Origin: JAJOKK01 sp965370555
Lineage (GTDB): Bacteria > Bipolaricaulota > Bipolaricaulia > UBA7950 > UBA9294
Assembly (NCBI GenBank): GCA_965370555.1
Contig: CBDUVB010000018.1
Location: 1-30,478 of the forward strand
Direction: 5' to 3'
Length of the DNA: 30,478 nt
Part shown: piece by piece, positions 28,737-30,478 of the stretch
Layout of the letters: each line of letters begins with the position of its first letter
How positions within the stretch are numbered: the stretch's first letter is position 1
The notes under the pieces: model-generated
What the model saw: only the letters and a program-made list of their open reading frames with translations
What the model was told of the DNA's origin: nothing
The model's database searches: none
Position numbers and translations under genes: made by a program

Positions 28737-30478
28737 TTACGTCCTCTGTTCGTGCAGTGCAGCGAGGATTCGCTCTGGGGTGAACGGGGTCTTCTTGAGG
28801 CGTATCCCCACGGCGTCGTAGATGGCGTTGGCGATCGTCGGAATTGGGGCGTTGATCCCGATCTCGGCGACCGATTTGGCGCCCATCGGCCCGGTCGGTT
28901 CATAGGAATCGACGAGGATTACTTCGAGCGGTGGCATGTCGAGGCTCCCCAGGATTTTGTAGTCGAACAGGGTCGGGTTTCGCACTCGCCCCTTGGAGCT
29001 TAGGAGCATCTCCTCGGTCAGGGCGTAGCCGATCCCGTTGGCGATCGATCCCTCCATCTGTCCCTGCGCCATCTTGGGGTTTATCGCGGTCCCGCAGTCG
29101 ATAGCGACTACGTACTTGGGGATCTTGATGAATCCTGTTTCGGTGTCGACGGCAACCTCGGCGAAGCTCGCCATAAACGGCGGGGGGGACTCCTGTGGGA
29201 CGCAGGAGGCGGTCGCCGCGATCTGGAACTGGTCGGTCATGTACATCGCGCGCTGACAAACCTCGGTGAGAGTGACGCTCCTGCCATCGTGGGCAGTGAC
29301 CCGTTCGTCCGCAACCATGAGACCTTCTGGTTCCGTTTCGAGCATCGCTGCGGCGACCTCGATGATCTGCTCGCGCACCTTCTCTGCCGCCCGCTCGACC
29401 GCGGTCCCGGAGACGTAGGTGGTGGAGGAGGCGTAGGCGCCGACGTCGAACGGGGTGATATCTGTATCCGAGGAGGTGACGATCACCTTTTCGAGCGGGA
29501 CACCGAGGACCTCCGCGGCGATCTGGCCGAGGATAGTATCCGATCCGGTCCCCAGGTCGGTCGCGCCGATCAACAGGTTGAACGAACCGTCCTCGTTCAT
29601 CTTAATCGTCGCCGCGCCCATGTCGATCTGAGGAATCCCCGAGCCCTGCATGTGGATCGACATCCCGATCCCGTGCACCCACGACCCATTGCGGGTGCGC
29701 TTCCCGCGCTTCTCCGCCCAACCGATCCTCTCTGCGCCGATCTCGATACAGCGGGGGAGTTCGCAGCTCTTGATCGTGAACGCGACCCCTTCTCTCCCTT
29801 CACCGAGCTTCTCGAATATCGGGGAGGTTTCTCCGCTGCGGATATGGTTTCGGCGGCGCAGCTCGATCGGGTCGAGGTTGAGCCTCTCCGCCAGTTCGTC
29901 CATCGCTGTCTCTAAGGGGAAGTAGCCCTGTGTCGCCCCGTAACCGCGATAAGCACCGGCGACAGGGAGGTTCGTGTACACGGCCTTTCCGAAGAAGTGG
30001 ACGTTCGGCGCCTTGTTGTACAAGGGGAGGGTCTTCGAGCCGGTATTGGAGAGGACGGTCAGGCCGTGGCTCCCGTAGGCACCGGTGTTGGAAAGGCCTT
30101 CCATCTCGATCGCGTGTAGGATCCCGTCCTTGTTTGCCCCGAGCTTGACGCGGACCCGCATCGGGTGGCGCGTCCGTGAGGAGATGAACTCCTCCCGGCG
30201 GGTAAGTTCGATCAAGGCCGGCCGGCCGGTGCGTAGGGTGACAAGGCCGGCGAGGTCCTCGAGAAGTACCTCCTGCTTTGTTCCGAAACCACCGCCGATC
30301 CGTGGCTTGATCACGTGAATCCGGTGTAATGGAATATCTAGTGCGTAGGCAACGATGCGCCTAACGTGGAACGGAACCTGGGTGCTCGTGCGCAGGACGA
30401 GCCGTCTATCCACGTCGAGGTAACTCAGGACAACGTGCGGCTCGATCGGTGTATGCTGCGCGTATTGAGTCTCGCAGG
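28737..30478 (-). CDS. Xanthine-dehydrogenase-family molybdopterin-binding subunit (5' end beyond window)
   Basis: The frame is open to the window edge, so the N-terminal part is missing; about 580 residues are seen. Family motifs in order are QHTPIEPHVVLSYLD (the QYHAPxEPH region), KPRIGGGFGTKQE, AYRGYGATQGYFPLE, GSDTILGQIAAEVLGV, and GAKSVAEIGINAPIPTIANAIYDAVG. The last holds the active-site glutamate in the position of the xanthine-oxidase GEP motif. These molybdenum hydroxylases oxidise purines, aldehydes, nicotinate or CO, and the substrate cannot be assigned from these motifs. The FAD and 2Fe-2S subunits would be expected upstream, outside the window. The gene ends in a strong hairpin and shares no operon with the lipoprotein gene. 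Confidence 0.9.
   Translation of the reverse strand, partial: CETQYAQHTPIEPHVVLSYLDVDRRLVLRTSTQVPFHVRRIVAYALDIPLHRIHVIKPRIGGGFGTKQEVLLEDLAGLVTLRTGRPALIELTRREEFISSRTRHPMRVRVKLGANKDGILHAIEMEGLSNTGAYGSHGLTVLSNTGSKTLPLYNKAPNVHFFGKAVYTNLPVAGAYRGYGATQGYFPLETAMDELAERLNLDPIELRRRNHIRSGETSPIFEKLGEGREGVAFTIKSCELPRCIEIGAERIGWAEKRGKRTRNGSWVHGIGMSIHMQGSGIPQIDMGAATIKMNEDGSFNLLIGATDLGTGSDTILGQIAAEVLGVPLEKVIVTSSDTDITPFDVGAYASSTTYVSGTAVERAAEKVREQIIEVAAAMLETEPEGLMVADERVTAHDGRSVTLTEVCQRAMYMTDQFQIAATASCVPQESPPPFMASFAEVAVDTETGFIKIPKYVVAIDCGTAINPKMAQGQMEGSIANGIGYALTEEMLLSSKGRVRNPTLFDYKILGSLDMPPLEVILVDSYEPTGPMGAKSVAEIGINAPIPTIANAIYDAVGIRLKKTPFTPERILAALHEQRT

Noticed and set aside
1..30478. CRISPR arrays, tRNA, rRNA, complete insertion sequences or prophage genes
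   Set aside because: No regularly spaced repeats, no cloverleaf or rRNA-like segment, and no intact transposase, integrase or phage structural gene was recognised on either strand.

Overview
The window reads as chromosome of an uncultivated, probably anaerobic bacterium with moderately high GC. Citrate-lyase-type and aconitase-family metabolism, a molybdenum hydroxylase, large secreted PKD-repeat proteins and a lipobox lipoprotein would fit a deep-branching phylum such as Bipolaricaulota/Acetothermia. That placement is an inference with low confidence; no rRNA or tRNA gene is visible to anchor it.

Region 1 (1-7844, + strand) is compact and metabolic. The tail of an unidentified gene overlaps a YqeG-like HAD phosphatase, followed by ornithine carbamoyltransferase (argF). 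A tightly overlapping operon then encodes a CitD-CitE fusion, CitF, an HD-domain hydrolase and the two subunits of a LeuCD/aconitase-type hydratase. A GT4 glycosyltransferase follows. The hydratase plus lyase could interconvert isocitrate and citrate and cleave citrate, or equally could be a mesaconase plus citramalate lyase pair.

Region 2 (8057-10504, - strand) is a polar amino-acid ABC importer operon: binding protein, then two permeases, with no ATPase in the window. It has a consensus-like promoter and, between promoter and first gene, a well-formed 28-residue leader ORF whose end is histidine-rich. Its stop codon lies in a GC-rich hairpin. This looks like an attenuation-type or ribosome-stalling control element.

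Region 3 (10651-26670) is accessory. It holds an MNT/HEPN pair, three large exported proteins (DUF2330-like, a 1307-residue PKD/CARDB protein, and a transglutaminase-like protein with a hairpin-rich leader), and an AbiE-type toxin-antitoxin pair whose nucleotidyltransferase carries a frameshift. It also holds an AT-rich orphan gene with its own promoter and terminator, a GNAT acetyltransferase and a VapBC pair. Decayed copies of the 3' end of the leuD-type gene lie beside all three toxin modules. The VapBC module appears inserted precisely into a duplicate of a leuD-tail/repeat junction that is still uninterrupted near 11.7 kb.

Region 4 (26669-30478, - strand) encodes a TlpA-type thioredoxin with an N-terminal PKD domain, a LolA/LppX-like lipoprotein, and the C-terminal two thirds or so of a xanthine-dehydrogenase-family molybdopterin subunit cut by the window end.
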